From NCBI GenBank assembly GCA_015680685.1, contig MNCI01006064.1:110825-174824 (forward strand): 64,000 bases of DNA, in the 5' to 3' direction. Numbering within the stretch: position 1 is the stretch's first letter; each line of letters opens with the position of its first letter. The DNA is from Gnetum montanum (Eukaryota; Streptophyta; Gnetopsida; Gnetales; Gnetaceae). Below are positions 43,870-56,015 of this stretch, piece by piece. The position numbers and the translations under genes were made by a program. The notes under the pieces were generated by a model. That model had not been told where the DNA came from, searched no databases, and saw nothing but the letters and a program-made list of their open reading frames with translations.

Positions 43870-45620
43870 ATGTCTTCTTCTCACAAGTGAGATGAATCCA
43901 ACCCACCGGTGCCACAAGAATGTCAGGTGGTATACCCGCACCTAGATGAATATGTCCCTGACTTCATCTTTATCCTACATTAGGATGAGCATCTGTGCTG
44001 GTGGGACATGGAAGGCAACATCATACTATTGCCTGACTGATCGGCTCTTGGAATGTTGTTTCACAATCTTGCCAGACTAGGCATTCAGGACCACGGTGTG
44101 GAGTACGTCATGGAGGACCATGACTATTGGGACTATCATCCCATTAAGGCCCAATGTGTATGAGACCAGCAGCAAGCAGAACGGTATGAACATATGAAGG
44201 GGAAACAGTTTAGTAACCCCTTATTCTTGCAAGGGCTGTAGGATTATGGGGAACCTATCTTTGATGATTCCCATTTAGCCAAACTTCCTCTAGGACATCA
44301 GATCATTCAATTCATCATTCAAAATAAGCAATCAAGTGACCGAGACCCCCAGGAGGATGGAGGGTCACACAGGAGAGGTCACGGCACAAGCAAAGATGGG
44401 CATGAAGATCGAGGCCGTCATCAGAGTAGAGGGGGAGATCAACGCTAGGGTGGTGGCAATTCCTCTCCCTCTTCTCCATCCTCTTACTCCCCTCTACCTT
44501 CAGCCAGTTCCAACTTTGATCATGACCGTGGTAGAAAGGAGTGAGGTGATGGTGGTCGTAAGGACCAAAGGGAACAACGTGAGGGAGTGCGTGACCAATG
44601 ATGTGAGCCTCACTGTTAGGAAAGGAGAGGCAACCAAAATCATCACAAACATCATGGCCTTTAGCAGGACTATGAGTCAGATGAACCATTGTTAGCTACA
44701 CGAAGCATGCTTCATATTGCCAAGGCAGTTCAAATACCCAGTAGGCACTTGAAAGATAGTTGGATCAGGCGCATTGACATGAACAACATCCCTAGATGTG
44801 AAGGGGGATATAATTGTGATCCACAGACCCACTTGCAAGTGTTTCATGATGCTTGCACCCTACATAACATCTTTAATGATTGGCAAAAACTTAAGCTATT
44901 TCCTCACATACTCATCAGAGAAGTAGAAAGCTGGTACCGGTCTTTGGAGCCAGAATCAATCAGGAGATGGAGTACAATGTTGGAAATCTTCAATGACAAG
45001 TATCAAACCTACTCTAGAGTGGCGAACTTGAGATGCCAAATCCAAGGGTGGAAGCAAGGTGGTCATGAACCCTTGGATGTAGCCATGAGCAAATACTACT
45101 CACTATTACATGCATGCCATGGTCATGGCTACTCTCAACGAGTACAACTTTGCCATATCATTGATGGGCTCCACTTTGAAAGGAGAAAGACCCTTGGCGT
45201 GTACGCCCAATGACAACTATTAGAACTAAGAGCCCATCAACTATAGCACTTAATTGAGCAAGTGGCTAAATAAGATGGGGAACTTAGAAAGAAGGAGAGT
45301 GTAAAGGAGTATAATCAGGATCCCTCCATCAGAAAGAGGGAGGTCCAATTTTATGAAGATGAGGAAGAATCACCACTAGATGCAGCGGTGAACTGAAAAA
45401 CCTTGCCCCTAAAGAAATTTTCCTTTGAAATATCGGCAAAGGTTAACAAGATGTGGGACTCTTTGGATGAAAAATTTCAAAGTGTTCTAAAAATTGCAGA
45501 GGAATCCAAAGAGTAGAGTAATGATCATGATCGGCATAGGAGGAAGGAAGCTAAACGTGCCTACCATAAAGGTAAGGGCAAAGTTGTTGTAGCATAATAG
45601 GTTGCAGACTCTGATACAGA
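43870..45620 (+). pseudogene. Gag of element 2 (broken)
   Basis: The likely start is the ATG at 43,870 (MSSSHK, then a stop). The frame continues with a few stops: a low-complexity Ser/Arg/Gly-rich part, then the capsid-like open piece 44,689-45,213 (174 residues; DMNNIPRCEGGYN, HLQVFHDACTLHNIF, REVESWYRSLEPESI), the retrotransposon gag fold. RKREVQFYEDEEES follows. Near 45,640 CDICQYEHPKGC is a Cys/His cluster like a nucleocapsid knuckle. Several in-frame TGA and TAG codons, many explained by one-base changes, show decay. Gag builds the particle that packages the RNA. Confidence 0.85.
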
Positions 45621-46390
45621 AGGAGATGATGAATGTGACATATGCCAATATGAACATCCTAAGGGGTGTTGTCCCATGGTGTTACATCTACAAGAGTTTG
45701 GGGTGTATGTGCTGAATCCTCACTTGGCAAAGAGGCAAACACCCCGAAGGTTGCCTTACCCACAGGGCAATCCCAGGTAGTTCCACCAACAACAAGGATA
45801 TTATCCGAGTGGAGTGCCACTGCAACCTTATGAATATTTTTAGCAATGGCAGCATTCACAATCATGGGGGATGTCGCCTCCAAGGCAACAATACCCTTAT
45901 TGACAGCCAAATCCCTATGGGTACTATGTTCAGCAACTAGTCTCCCTGCAGGACTCTTCTAGTCACACAACCTTTCAGAATTATTACCACCTCCCAGAAT
46001 ATTTTTGACCATAGTCTCCATCACCTAGGAGGGAGAGCCCACACCTCTACTATCCTCCATCACCTTCTCCTGTTGTCCCTACTCAGCAGCACCCCACTTA
46101 GCTACCACCTACTTTACCTATGTAGGGGGAAATACCACCACAACCACAGCAACGCAATGCTACGAGGGCTGTCAACCTACAATCGACTCCTCAGCTGAGT
46201 GGACTGGAAGAGAAGCCATAGAAACATCCCTTTTTCCAGCCCAGTAACCTAAGCATACACTCACACACACCTGTGGCTAGTGCCTCTGAACCTCAAATCA
46301 CCTCCACTATTCCACCCTTCGAGCAGCCTTCAAACCAAACACCCTCTAACGTATGAACGGTCATACTCATACACGTCATGACTGACTGGA
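45620..46390 (+). pseudogene. Pro/Gln-rich gag-protease linker of element 2
   Basis: One frame with scattered stops is rich in Pro, Gln, Tyr and Ser (for example YYPSGVPLQPYEYF and PPSPSPVVPTQQHPT). It corresponds to the duplicated linker of element 1 but is single here. No domain beyond the low-complexity composition. Confidence 0.65.
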
Positions 46391-46925
46391 TAAAGGTGAG
46401 ACATCTTCCCTAGAAATTGACTAATCTGAGAAGCCCCCTCATCTATCTTCAAGTGGTAGGAAATAAGCCATGTAAAGCTCTTCTGGATTTAGGGTTAGGA
46501 GTCAACTTGATTTCACATGACATGTACAGGACTTGGAACCTACCCCTGTTAAAGAAGAGCAACATTTGCCTCAAGCTAGCAGACCAATCCATTACTATTC
46601 CCTTGAAATTGGTGGAAGACATTGTGACCACCGTTTGCGGGAGGTCCTATCCTATTGACTTCCTCGTCATTCATGTTAAGAATTGCAAGGGGAACTTTCC
46701 AATCATAATGGGAAGAGCCTGGCTGAGCATGGTGGATGTAAAATTGGGGCTTCAAGATCTCTCCCTTGAAATTTTAAAGAAAAATCCTTTTGGGAAGATC
46801 AAGAAGAAGCATTTTCCATGCATTGCATATAGTGACTCCAAGTGCAATTGTGTGCAGCACCTAGGGTCCATTAAGCGGACATCTATTCAAGCATGCAGTC
46901 AGTGTACCAAGGAATCACAAGTTTA
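46391..46925 (+). pseudogene. Aspartic protease of element 2
   Basis: The open frame 46,417-46,926 (169 residues) holds the protease: PCKALLDLGLGVNLISHDMY has the DLG form of the active site used in Tat/Athila elements, though the usual Ala/Ser after Gly is Leu. It goes on with LKLADQSI and IIMGRAWLSM, the second conserved block. It matures the Gag-Pol polyprotein. This piece itself has no stop. Confidence 0.8.
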
Positions 46926-47389
46926 ACAATGCCTATACGCAACATCCACAAATCAAGAAGGCACCCAGTGGCTGACTGTTGATTCTGGTAGCAACACTTT
47001 GTGCATGGAACCATTTGAGGGGCTTGTACGCACCTACGTAGAAAGCATGGATGATTTGGAAGAGGTTCATCAACAAGTATCCACTTTGATGACCGTGATG
47101 ATTAGGGAAAGTTGCAAATCCATGAAATTTTTAAACAAGAGCCCTTGGAACTCAAACCCTTACCGACCCATTTAGAATATGCATTTTTGCAGAATGGAAA
47201 ACCATTGATTATCAATGCCACCCTTACTCCTGAAAAAAGAGGAAGTTGTTGAAGGTGGTGAACAAATGGGAAGCTACTTTTGCATGGTCGTACCTAGAAT
47301 TAATAGGAGTTGATCCCAGGGTTTGCCAACATCGGATTTATATTGACCCCTCCATGAAACCATGATGATAACCACAAAGGCGATTGAAC

Positions 47390-48200
47390 CCCAAATTGAA
47401 GCAGGTTATCAAAGATGAAATCAAGTAGTTGCTGAAAGCAAGGTTCATCTACTCTATTGTTGATAGCGAATGGGTTAGCCCACTCGTTATTATGCCAAAG
47501 AAGGGTGGCAAATGGAGGGTCTGTATAGATTTCAGATTACTCAACATGGCTATCTTCAAAGATCGCTTCCCACTTCCATTTGTGGACCAAGTGTTGGATA
47601 CCATTACGGGGCATCGTTATTATAGCTTTTTGGATGGTTATAGTGGCTATAACCAAATCCAAATTGCGCCAGAAGATCAGGCCAAAAAAACCTTCACAAG
47701 TCCCTAGGGGACTTTCACATACAAAAAGATGCCCTTTGGCTTGTATAATGTGCCTGCCACTTTCCAACACCATGTCCTTAGCATCTTCCAACAGCAAATT
47801 GGCCATGGGGTAGAAGTCTTCATGGATGACTTATGGAGCCACGTTTGATCAAGCCTTAGAATGCCTTGAGCAAGTTCTGAAAAGATGTGTAGAAACTAAT
47901 CTATGACTCAACTGGTAGAAAAGCTACTTCATGGTCCAAGAGGGCATTGTGCTAGGGCACCGTGTTTCACAAATAGGGATTAGCGTGGATCTTGAAAACA
48001 TCAGGGTCATCCAAGGAATCACCAGGCAACCAAGCACTATAAAGATGTTCAATCATTCCTTGGTCACACTGGTTACTACTGACGCTTCATCGAAAATTTC
48101 TCAAAGATCACCAAGCCATTGGTGGAACTCATGACAAAAGATGCTCTGTTCATCTGGACCAAGGAATGTGAATATGCATTCTAAACACTTAAAGCAGAAA
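47390..48200 (+). pseudogene. Reverse transcriptase of element 2 (broken)
   Basis: The open frame 47,429-47,707 reads IVDSEWVSPLVIMPKKGGKW, then RVCIDFRLLNMAIFKDRFPL, HRYYSFLDGYSGYNQIQIAP. After a stop at 47,705 the same frame goes on through KMPFGLYNVPATFQ to the catalytic box, written FMDD at 47,819-47,830. A frame change follows; IENFSKITKPLVELMTKD near 48,090 is the RT thumb. The box is intact, but the frame is broken. Confidence 0.9.
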
Positions 48201-48612
48201 CTCATAGAGACTCTAGTTCTATGAGCACCTGATTGATCCAGACCCTTCCACATCATGATGGATGCATCCAACTATGCATTGGGAGCCGTGCTTACAAAGT
48301 GGAATGACCAAAAACGTCCATACTATATTCACTATGCAAGCTATAGCATTGTGGGTGCTTAGCTTAAGTACACCACCGTCGAAAAAGAGTTGATGGCGGT
48401 GGTGTTTGCCTTGGAAAAATTCTGACACTATGTGCTTGGGTACAAGGTGTTCGTGCATACCGACCATAGTGCCATCTAGTTCCTGGTGAACAAACCAATG
48501 GTGAGCCCCCGTATCATACGGTGGCTGGTGATTCTTCAGGAATTTGACCTCACTATGGTAGACCGGAAGGGAATCAAGAATGTGGTCACTAACCACTTGT
48601 CTCAATTGTGAT
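48200..48612 (+). pseudogene. RNase H of element 2 (broken)
   Basis: Reads HIMMDASNYALGAVL (from 48,249), YTTVEKELMAVVFALEKF, VFVHTDHSAI and MVSPRIIRWLVILQEFDLTM, ending VVTNHLSQL at about 48,610. Three stops (at 48,361, 48,423 and 48,477, by eye) interrupt it. The catalytic Asp of MDAS and the Asp of TDH remain. Confidence 0.88.
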
Positions 48613-48689
48613 GGGATAATGCAAAAGAGGAAGAGCCACTCTCCGACCAATTTCTAGATGAACTTCTCTTCGTGGGAGCGATTGATACG

Positions 48690-49570
48690 TAGGTGCCCAA
48701 AGAATCACCTTAGTTCAACCACATCCTCACTTATCTCACAACCCAAGAATTGTCAAAGGAGTGGGACCATCGGCAGAAACAATAGTTTCTCCATAAGGCC
48801 AAGTGCTTCATGGAAATCAATGGCCACCTTTATAAGGTGTGTGCAAATGGCCTAGTTCGATGGTGTGTCCCTAATGATGATACACTACGCGTCCTCCAAG
48901 ATGCTCACGAGGGTCCTTCTGGGGGCCACTATGTTGGATGACACATGACCATTAAGATCCTGCTTGCAAGATATTACTGGCCTATAATTTTTAGAGATGC
49001 ACAATGGTTTGCCCACTCTTGCGAATGATGCCAGGGAGATGGTGGGATGACTGCATGAATGGAGGGACCTCAATAGTGGATCCAACTACTGGAGGCCTTC
49101 GACATATGGGGCATTAACTTCATGGGTCCCATCACACACTTGTCCAATGGGAAGGCATACATCATCATCGTTGTGGACTACTACACAAAGTGGGTGGAGG
49201 TAGTAGCCATTATCGATTGTTCCTCAAACATCGCCACATGATTTGTCCAAGAACGAATCGTAAATAGGTTTGGAGTGCCACATGCACTCATCTCAAACAA
49301 TGGAACACATTTCACGGGCATCACTTTTTGTAAACTCATGCAACACTTGGGGGTTACCCATAAATTTACAACACCTTATCACCCCCAAGCCAACGAGCAA
49401 GCTAAAGTTACCAATAGGAAGATCATCAAAATCCTTACTCGAAGCATCAGTAAATATAGGAGGGACTAGAGCACCAAACTTAACGATGCCCTCTAGGCCT
49501 ATCGCTCCACTTGGAAACTTCCTATAGGTTACTCCCCCTATGAGTTATTGTATCTAGACACTATTTACAA
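48690..49570 (+). pseudogene. Integrase of element 2 (broken)
   Basis: HHCC part: AHEGPSGGHYVG, ILLARYYWPIIF, and CE-stop-CQ near 49,022. Core: FDIWGINFMGPITHLSNGKA with the first catalytic Asp at 49,101, then LISNNGTHFTGI where the second catalytic Asp is Asn (AAC, 49,296-49,298), and HPQANEQAKVTNRK where the catalytic Glu is Lys (AAA, 49,404-49,406). IGYSPYELLYL marks the end of the core. Two of three catalytic residues are thus lost, both by G-to-A changes. Confidence 0.88.
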
Positions 49571-49639
49571 CCAGTGACTTAGGTCTTGACCTACCACTAG
49601 CACAATGTGAATGACTTATCAACCTAAGTGTGCTAGATG

Positions 49640-50035
49640 AGAATTGATTAGTGGCCTTGTCATCAAATGAGATACGCAAGGCCTACAATAAAAAACGTCA
49701 TGATCTTAGGATTCGAAAGGTAACATTTAGATGTAGAGATAAGGTACTTTACTGGAACCCCACACATGTACCATAACTAACCAAGTTTCAAACACTGTGA
49801 GAAGGACCTTACATTGTCTTCGAAACCTTTCCATTTGGGGCCTTGCTTATACACAAACCTTAGGACCCCAAGAGAGTGAAATTGGTCAATAGGCAATAAT
49901 TAAAACCTTTTTGTGAACTCCATCAAACCAATGCTCCCACCTTATCATCACCGGGACAACCTTGTTCCATTTTTTGCATCTCCTCCTCCCAGCCTAGTCG
50001 TGGGGAAGACCGTCCTCCATGCTAATCCATTCTAC
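49640..50035 (+). pseudogene. Integrase C-terminal (GPY/F) part of element 2
   Basis: Reads VVALSSNEIRKAYNKKRHDL, FRCRDKVLYWNPTHVP, then EGPYIVFETFPFGALLI, a GPY/F module, and ends LVNRQ-stop-LKPFCELHQTN. This segment of Ty3-type integrases takes part in DNA binding. A few stops. Confidence 0.8.
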
Positions 50036-51433
50036 TAAGCTCTTCACTATTTTTGAATTTTTGTTTTACACTTTTTTGTTTTTCAACATTGTTTGTATGT
50101 TTTCCAATTCTTACTCAATTTTTCTTTCTTTAAATTACTTTTCTATTTCTTTGTTTGCTTATTTATGTGTGTGTGTGCTTAATTTTTAGTTGGTTACTAA
50201 TAAATTGTCTTATTGTCATTAGATGTGTGGTGCAATTGGTTTTCGTTACGATGGATCATGTGTGATGGTCCACCTATTTTATCTTGCTCCTGCTCTTGCA
50301 TTATTGTTCTTGGAATTTACATCTACTTTCATCTCATAATATTGGCAATGAGTCCATGTCATCCACCCATTCATCCACTCCATGGTTTTCCTCCCTTTGG
50401 AAACATGCAAACCGCCTTCACATAAAAACATCTTAATTAATGTGTGACTTGTGTAGTTCCCAAACTTGGGAATGACCCAATGATTTGAATTAGGTGCGAC
50501 TTCAAGGGGAATGCAATGTTCATTGTACTTTTTTGTCCCTTGGGTTGCGACAGTGTCCTCTCGGATGTCCTACCACTCCAAGTTCTTTTATACAAGGAAG
50601 CTCCTTGACAATGTGACCTTGCATGATGTGGTCCTCATCGTAAACACAAAAGAGAAGAATAAAAATGATGAGGATTCAAAGCACATCCCTTGGTTGAATG
50701 CATGCAAATAAGCATGGGTCTTTGCATGGTGTGGTTCCCACAAAATAAAAATAAAAATCAAATCATAACTATGTGGGAATTCAAAGCACACCCCTTCAAC
50801 TGCCTCTCATGAGCCACCAGCACTAGTTATGGGACTTGCTTGTCCTCTCTAACTTAGTCCTGTTTCACTTCCTTCCTCTCACACATGTTGGAGTGATGGT
50901 TCTTTGTGAGTGCACTCTTATCCTCTCAAGGGTGGATGAGCCTTCGCATGTTGCTACAATGTCACTATATGTGGTTGGTTTTGGATCTGAACTTGGGAAA
51001 GGTCCTACCAGGTCACTTAATCACAACTTCACATGAGGTTTCATGTGATCGATAACCATAATTCCAATTCCCACTCCTCTCTCTTCATCCATTTCTCTCC
51101 ATGACTCACCTCATTGCTTGTCTTATGTTTTGATGGTTTGTCATAATTTTCGTGAGCCCATAATGCTTCCGTGGGTTCTCATGGATGCGGGTATTAACTT
51201 GTGGTCACCGTTCCTTGACTCCGGGGCCCACGGACTCTGGTGTTGATGATATGCAAGGGCTACTAAGGCTATTGCCTGCTATGGGGAGGACCTACTTGCA
51301 TATCCCTAGTTCCATTTGTTAGTCTCCCATCTTCTTGATTTTGTTGGTTGATTTTTTTCATGCTACCCATCGCTTGATTCCTTCTCCACAACATTCTTTC
51401 TCACAACATTCTCCTACTTTTGACTCCTTTTTT
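50036..51433. other. Probable tail of element 2; no recognised gene
   Basis: Non-coding by eye, with T-rich stretches at the start. A partial resemblance to the tail of element 1 (ACAAGTTCCACAAAGGACTT on its minus strand, near 14,770, against CACAACTTCACATGAGGTTT here, about 51,020) suggests this is the corresponding tail. Frames over it are short and have no family. Confidence 0.4.
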
Positions 51434-51735
51434 NNNNNNNNNNNNNNNNNNNNNNNNNNNNNNNNNNNNNNNNNNNNNNNNNNNNNNNNNNNNNNNNNNN
51501 NNNNNNNNNNNNNNNNNNNNNNNNNNNNNNNNNNNNNNNNNNNNNNNNNNNNNNNNNNNNNNNNNNNNNNNNNNNNNNNNNNNNNNNNNNNNNNNNNNNN
51601 NNNNNNNNNNNNNNNNNNNNNNNNNNNNNNNNNNNNNNNNNNNNNNNNNNNNNNNNNNNNNNNNNNNNNNNNNNNNNNNNNNNNNNNNNNNNNNNNNNNN
51701 NNNNNNNNNNNNNNNNNNNNNNNNNNNNNNNNNNN
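51434..51735. other. Assembly gap (302 N)
   Basis: A run of unknown bases. Reading frames that span it are artefacts. A single further N lies at 53,905. Confidence 1.
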
Positions 51736-52427
51736 CAACTAATACTTCGGGCAATTTAATAGGATGTATGTGCCAGTACCATAACCCAGTCAAAATGAGA
51801 AAGTGTATGAGGGCCATTTTGAGCAACTTGTGCATAATTTAATTAATGGTTATGTTTGATTGCAGATGGCACTGAAACTGAGGCATCCAAGGGGAGAAGA
51901 ACCATCCCAACCAAGGGACAAGTGACCAAGAATGGGAAGAGGGCGAGGTGTGCAGCACCCAGAGCACGTGGAGGGTTCCCATGCAACTGGTCCCCTCTGT
52001 GAAGGACCTGATGTGGAATTTATTCATTAGATCCTTGAAGAGGAGATGAGTTGGTTACACTACTACTCCAATGCTATTGTACTAATAGTGAAACTAACTC
52101 ATTTATAAATGGACATCATGCTAAAGAGCCTTAAAGACCTTATTTATGCAAATCCATTATTTAATCATTTAATATTTTAAATTCTACATTTTTATTTTAA
52201 GGGATATGCTTATACATTATTATAATCTATTCAAGGTTTACTAAAGTGTTATTGGTTGTATGGCCTAAGAAACATATATTCATAGTTTTAATATTAATAA
52301 CCTCTATAAGAATGAAATGTTAAATATAAAGTAATGAAATATAATAACCCTTTTTTTCTTTCAATTTTATAAGTGAAAAGAGTTCTATTAGATTGGAACT
52401 ACTATTATAAGGGTAGTAAAATGAGGT
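51736..52427. other. No gene recognised
   Basis: AT-rich at 52,130-52,400. The sequence 51,868-52,010 has a short plus-strand frame after a TTGATTGCAG that could mimic a splice acceptor, but no family fits. Confidence 0.4.
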
Positions 52428-53660
52428 GTTACCTGTTGACCTTCTGGTATGTCAAAACCTTAAGGAAAATGGAGAACAAGGATGTTTGTGTGGTTATTAT
52501 GTTTGTAGGATAACAATATGGATGACATCTATAGATGAGATGACATCCACAAAGAGATGTCAAAGTGGAAATAACACGAAGATAACAAGGACTTGCCAAA
52601 CATGGATGGGCACTCAAGGGAACATGGACTTCATAGACAACAAGTACTCAAGAGAGCTTGGACAAAGACTTCATTAGAAAAGTGGGAGTAAGAACAAAGA
52701 TAAAGACTACAACAAAATGAAGAAGTTCTAGGGATCAACGAAAGGAAGCCTTGGAAAGCAAAGCCTAAAAACTGAGAATACATCTACAAGAAGTTGAAGA
52801 TGTCTTGGCTAAAGTACAGAAGAAGCACAGAAGATGTCTTGTAAAAACAGTAGATGTCTACTACATGGAGAAGAAGTTTACATATAGATGTCTCCTAGAA
52901 GACATCTCCCTTGGGTGTGAGACGTTTACCTCAAATTTAGGTCTAAATAGTGAGATGTCCCAATCTCAAAGAAGACATCTCCCTTAACTATTAGATAGTC
53001 ATTACACAAATTCTGAGGTGATTTCAAAAACATGAAGGTTATAAGAAGACTTCATTCTCTTGGGGAATGTACAAGTTTTGTATGCAAGCAAGTATCAACA
53101 TCAAGCAATCTTTGTGCATATTATTCTATTGTATTTATGTGCTTCATTGTACTATCAATTGTATTATTATAGTAATCAATTAAGCTATACCTTAAAGTAC
53201 AAAAATCAATTTCATCCTTTCCTTGTAATTTTTTTTTCTCTTTTGTTACCCTGTGGGGTTGATGTGCTTCTTACGAGAAGGCATCATCCTTGAGCTTGTT
53301 GGGATCCTACAGGATTGAGTGTTGGTGTAGCACCACAATACTCTAAAGCTAAGCTTAAATTGTAAAGGTTATGGAATCTTGGAAACCACATTCTAAGCTT
53401 GTTTGGAACCTTGCGAGGTTGAGTGGATTCGTGGCATTGAATCACTTTGGAGTAGAGCTTAGAGCTTATAGAGGATGTGGTACCCCTCAAACAACATTTT
53501 GAGAGGAACAAAGTCTGCAGGTGTGTAAGCGATTTACCCTCCAGGTATGGAGTACCTAAGTTGAGGAACCACATAAAATTGTGTGTGCTTTGTGTTGAAG
53601 ATTTTTTGATTTAAAGAACTTATTCATCCCATCCCCCATCTTCTCCCCCCTTCCTTCTAA
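52428..53660 (+). mobile_element. LTR-like region, possibly copia
   Basis: The first part (52,520-52,990) carries repeated AGATGTCT/AGACATCT motifs. Later, GAACCACATAAAATTGTGTG with GCTTTGTG (about 53,565-53,595) resembles the R/U5 end of many plant copia LTRs. A pyrimidine-rich tract (53,628-53,660) follows. The ends are not fixed and no partner was aligned, so the class is an inference. Confidence 0.35.
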
Positions 53661-53905
53661 GTTCTATAATCCTCATTACCAACCGCTATATTAACTAAAG
53701 CCTTGTGATTGCATTAGTTTTAGCATTGAATTAAATAATTATGAGAAAAACTAGAGTATTCGATAAGAACCTTTCTTAAGGTATGGAGGGTATTATGTAG
53801 AATAAAACCTTAATCTTTAAAAGTGGAGGATGTTAAAACCTAAATTTTTTTAACAATATTTACTACCAAGACATAGTTTAATTACAACATTATAACTCAA
53901 CATTN
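53661..53905. other. No feature
   Basis: AT-rich sequence between the LTR-like region and the truncated gypsy LTR. Nothing recognised. Confidence 0.4.
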
Positions 53906-54420
53906 TACCAAATACTATTCGTTGCTAGGATCACCAAGTGTAACGCACGTGCTCGAAGCGGTCGTACTGTGCACTTAACTACGGGAGAAGGGTTGAGAGA
54001 GAGTTAATCAACTAATAAAGCAATTAAATGATAAATAGTAAATAACAATAAATAAAGTCCTATTTAGCATAGTCCATGCACTACAAGGTTTATCTAAGAA
54101 GTTTGTCTTTATTTCCGTATACAAACTTGTGTTCAGGTACAATATTTGCTCGAATAAAGATCCATTCACTTTGGAGCTCCTACTATGGGCACATGGAAAT
54201 TATTCTATCTCTGGAGAGGTAAAACTGCTAGAGTTTTGCTAAGGGCCTAGATCTAGATGAGAAACAAGGGAGAGTCGCCTCTTATTTATAGACTTGGCAG
54301 TGCACCGCGATATCATGGGGGACGATGCGATATCATGTGGGATGCGATATCATGGCAGACTCAATATCACGTATGCGATATCATGGCCCATGCGATATGG
54401 CATCCCATCATCCACCAAAA
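53906..54420 (-). repeat. Truncated gypsy-family LTR
   Basis: Colinear with the LTR of element 1 from TACCAAATA through ACCAAGTGTAACGC, TTCAGGTACA, CTCGAATAAAG and the TATA box (TATAAATAA on the minus strand, 54,283-54,291) to the start TGATGGGATG at 54,420. About 400 bases of the 3' part are missing at the low-coordinate side. It is rich in the motif GCGATATCATG next to the start. Confidence 0.75.
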
Positions 54421-54449
54421 TCTAATCCATGACTCAGAGCATTTTTAAA

Positions 54450-55420
54450 AATTACATTGATTTTTTTGCTACTCATGAAGTTAATAAAAGAGGTATTGCT
54501 ATTTTAGTTAATAAAAATTGGACTAGAAATAGTTTGAATTTTGGTTTTAATAACCTTGGAAGAGTTACCTAGATTACTTGTCAAAGTGTAAAAGAAGACT
54601 TTAAAATCTATAATATTTATTCTCCTAATAAATCAAAAGATCAATCAAAAGTTTGAAAGTATATTTTGCCTTTGCCTAAAGTTTCTTAGATCATTGGAGG
54701 TGATTTCAATATGGTTGAAAGCTATTTAGAAAAAACTGATGGTTTTCTTCCTAATATGTATTTTCAAGGGAAAAATTTGGTACAATTTTCAAGAAAAATA
54801 TGTACTTTCAAGTATTAGCTATCTATTTCTATAGCATTTAAATGATAAGAATTATACTTGGGGCAATTATAACCAAGGAAATGATAGAATTTGTTATTGG
54901 CTAAATAGATTTTACATCTCTGATGTTTCTTTTTGGAAACCTACAAGTAAAGTAGAAGTGTATATAGATTGTACCTTTTAAATCATTTTCTTATTGTATT
55001 TTTACTTCAGGATTAATTTTTCATCCTTTTGAAAGCAATAGCTTTTTCATATGAATCTTAATATGTTTAAAGAATTCACTAGAACAAGTATTTTGAAATC
55101 TTTATGGAATGTAGAACAAAAAACCTACTACTAATATTGGTTTGATTGATCAGGGGCATCAAAGTACTTGTAGAGTGAAAAATCATGCATTATACTTTGG
55201 ATAGCAATTTGCTAAGTGAAAGTGTCAAGTTGAAAAAGAGCTTACAAAATCTATCAAACAAATGCAAATTTTCTTAGACCTTGGTGAAAGCTTGTTATGT
55301 TAAACAACATTGGAATGGTTTTAAAGCTAAAAGTCTCATGTCCTAGCTGAGAGTTGAAGATGAACCTTGTAAAAAAATTTTTAAATTCCTAAAAGAAAAG
55401 GGTCAAATACTTAAATTAGA
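54450..55420 (+). pseudogene. L1-like LINE endonuclease fragment
   Basis: Pieces in changing frames read GIAILVNKNW, FKIYNIYSPNKSKDQS, then IIGGDFNMVESYLEK near 54,690, and RICYWLNRFYISDVSFW near 54,890. GDFNMV with the following RLDRFLIS-like block is the signature of the L1-type apurinic endonuclease of plant ORF2. No RT palm follows. Frameshifts and stops show decay. Confidence 0.72.
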
Positions 55421-55509
55421 ATCACTTTATATAAATGATTTCATCATTGTAGATTGTGAGACTATTAATAGATTTTTAGTAAAATGTCATAAAATGTCAT
55501 ATCATCGAT

Positions 55510-55795
55510 AGGCTAGGCCAAGAGATGAGCTTTTTCACAAGAATTATTATGGGTATATATTGGCTCATCTTTGTCATGAAAATAAATAATTATCATCGTA
55601 ATGTTGGGCCAAGGGATGAACTTTTTCACAAGACATTTTATAGGTATGTAATGGCTTAGCCAATAACATTGGGCCAAGAGATGAACTTTTTCATAAGAAT
55701 TTTCATAAGCATGTAATGGCTTGGCCAATAACATTGCACCAAGAGATGAACTTTTTCATGAGAATTATTATGGTCATGTAATGGCTCATTGAATT
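55510..55795. repeat. Short tandem repeat array, about 65 bp unit, four copies
   Basis: Units start at GGCCAAG(A/G)GATGA at 55,516, 55,607, 55,672 and (as GCACCAAGAGATGA) 55,737: distances 91, 65 and 65. The minus-strand frame across it is repetitive and not a known protein. Confidence 0.8.
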
Positions 55796-56015
55796 ATCAA
55801 TACAAAATTATTTAAGGCTCAACAACCACCATAAAAGAATTATTTAATAGTAATTTTGATTTTTTTCAACATAAAAATCAATTCTTAGTGAATAAATTTT
55901 GAGATTTCATTAATTTTAAAAAGAAAAAGATTCTCTTGGCCAAATAATAAATATATATCATAAATATACAGTTAAATTAGTTCACATACATAGTTTGTAG
56001 AAAAGTGTAATATTG
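55796..56015. other. No feature; AT-rich
   Basis: Very AT-rich with short A and T runs. No similarity to the sequence just before the second copy of the large repeat, so it marks the left limit of the duplication. Confidence 0.4.

Larger units (their letters stand above)
42804..50035 (+). mobile_element. Ty3/gypsy LTR retrotransposon element 2, 3' end not found
   Basis: 5' LTR, primer site, gag and pol (protease, RT, RNase H, integrase) follow in order on the plus strand. It is related to element 1 in all parts. No 3' LTR in plus orientation occurs downstream. In element 1 a 5.3-kb tail lies between integrase and the 3' LTR; here the tail may cover 50,036-51,433 and enter the assembly gap. 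The five bases before the LTR are TCCTG; no partner could be tested. Confidence 0.88.

Noticed and set aside
44315-44695. Frames of about 120 residues on both strands in element 2
   Set aside because: Shadows of the gag frame, which reads through this part in another phase.
51335-51842. Open frames of 126-144 residues on both strands
   Set aside because: They exist only because the run of N is not read as a stop.
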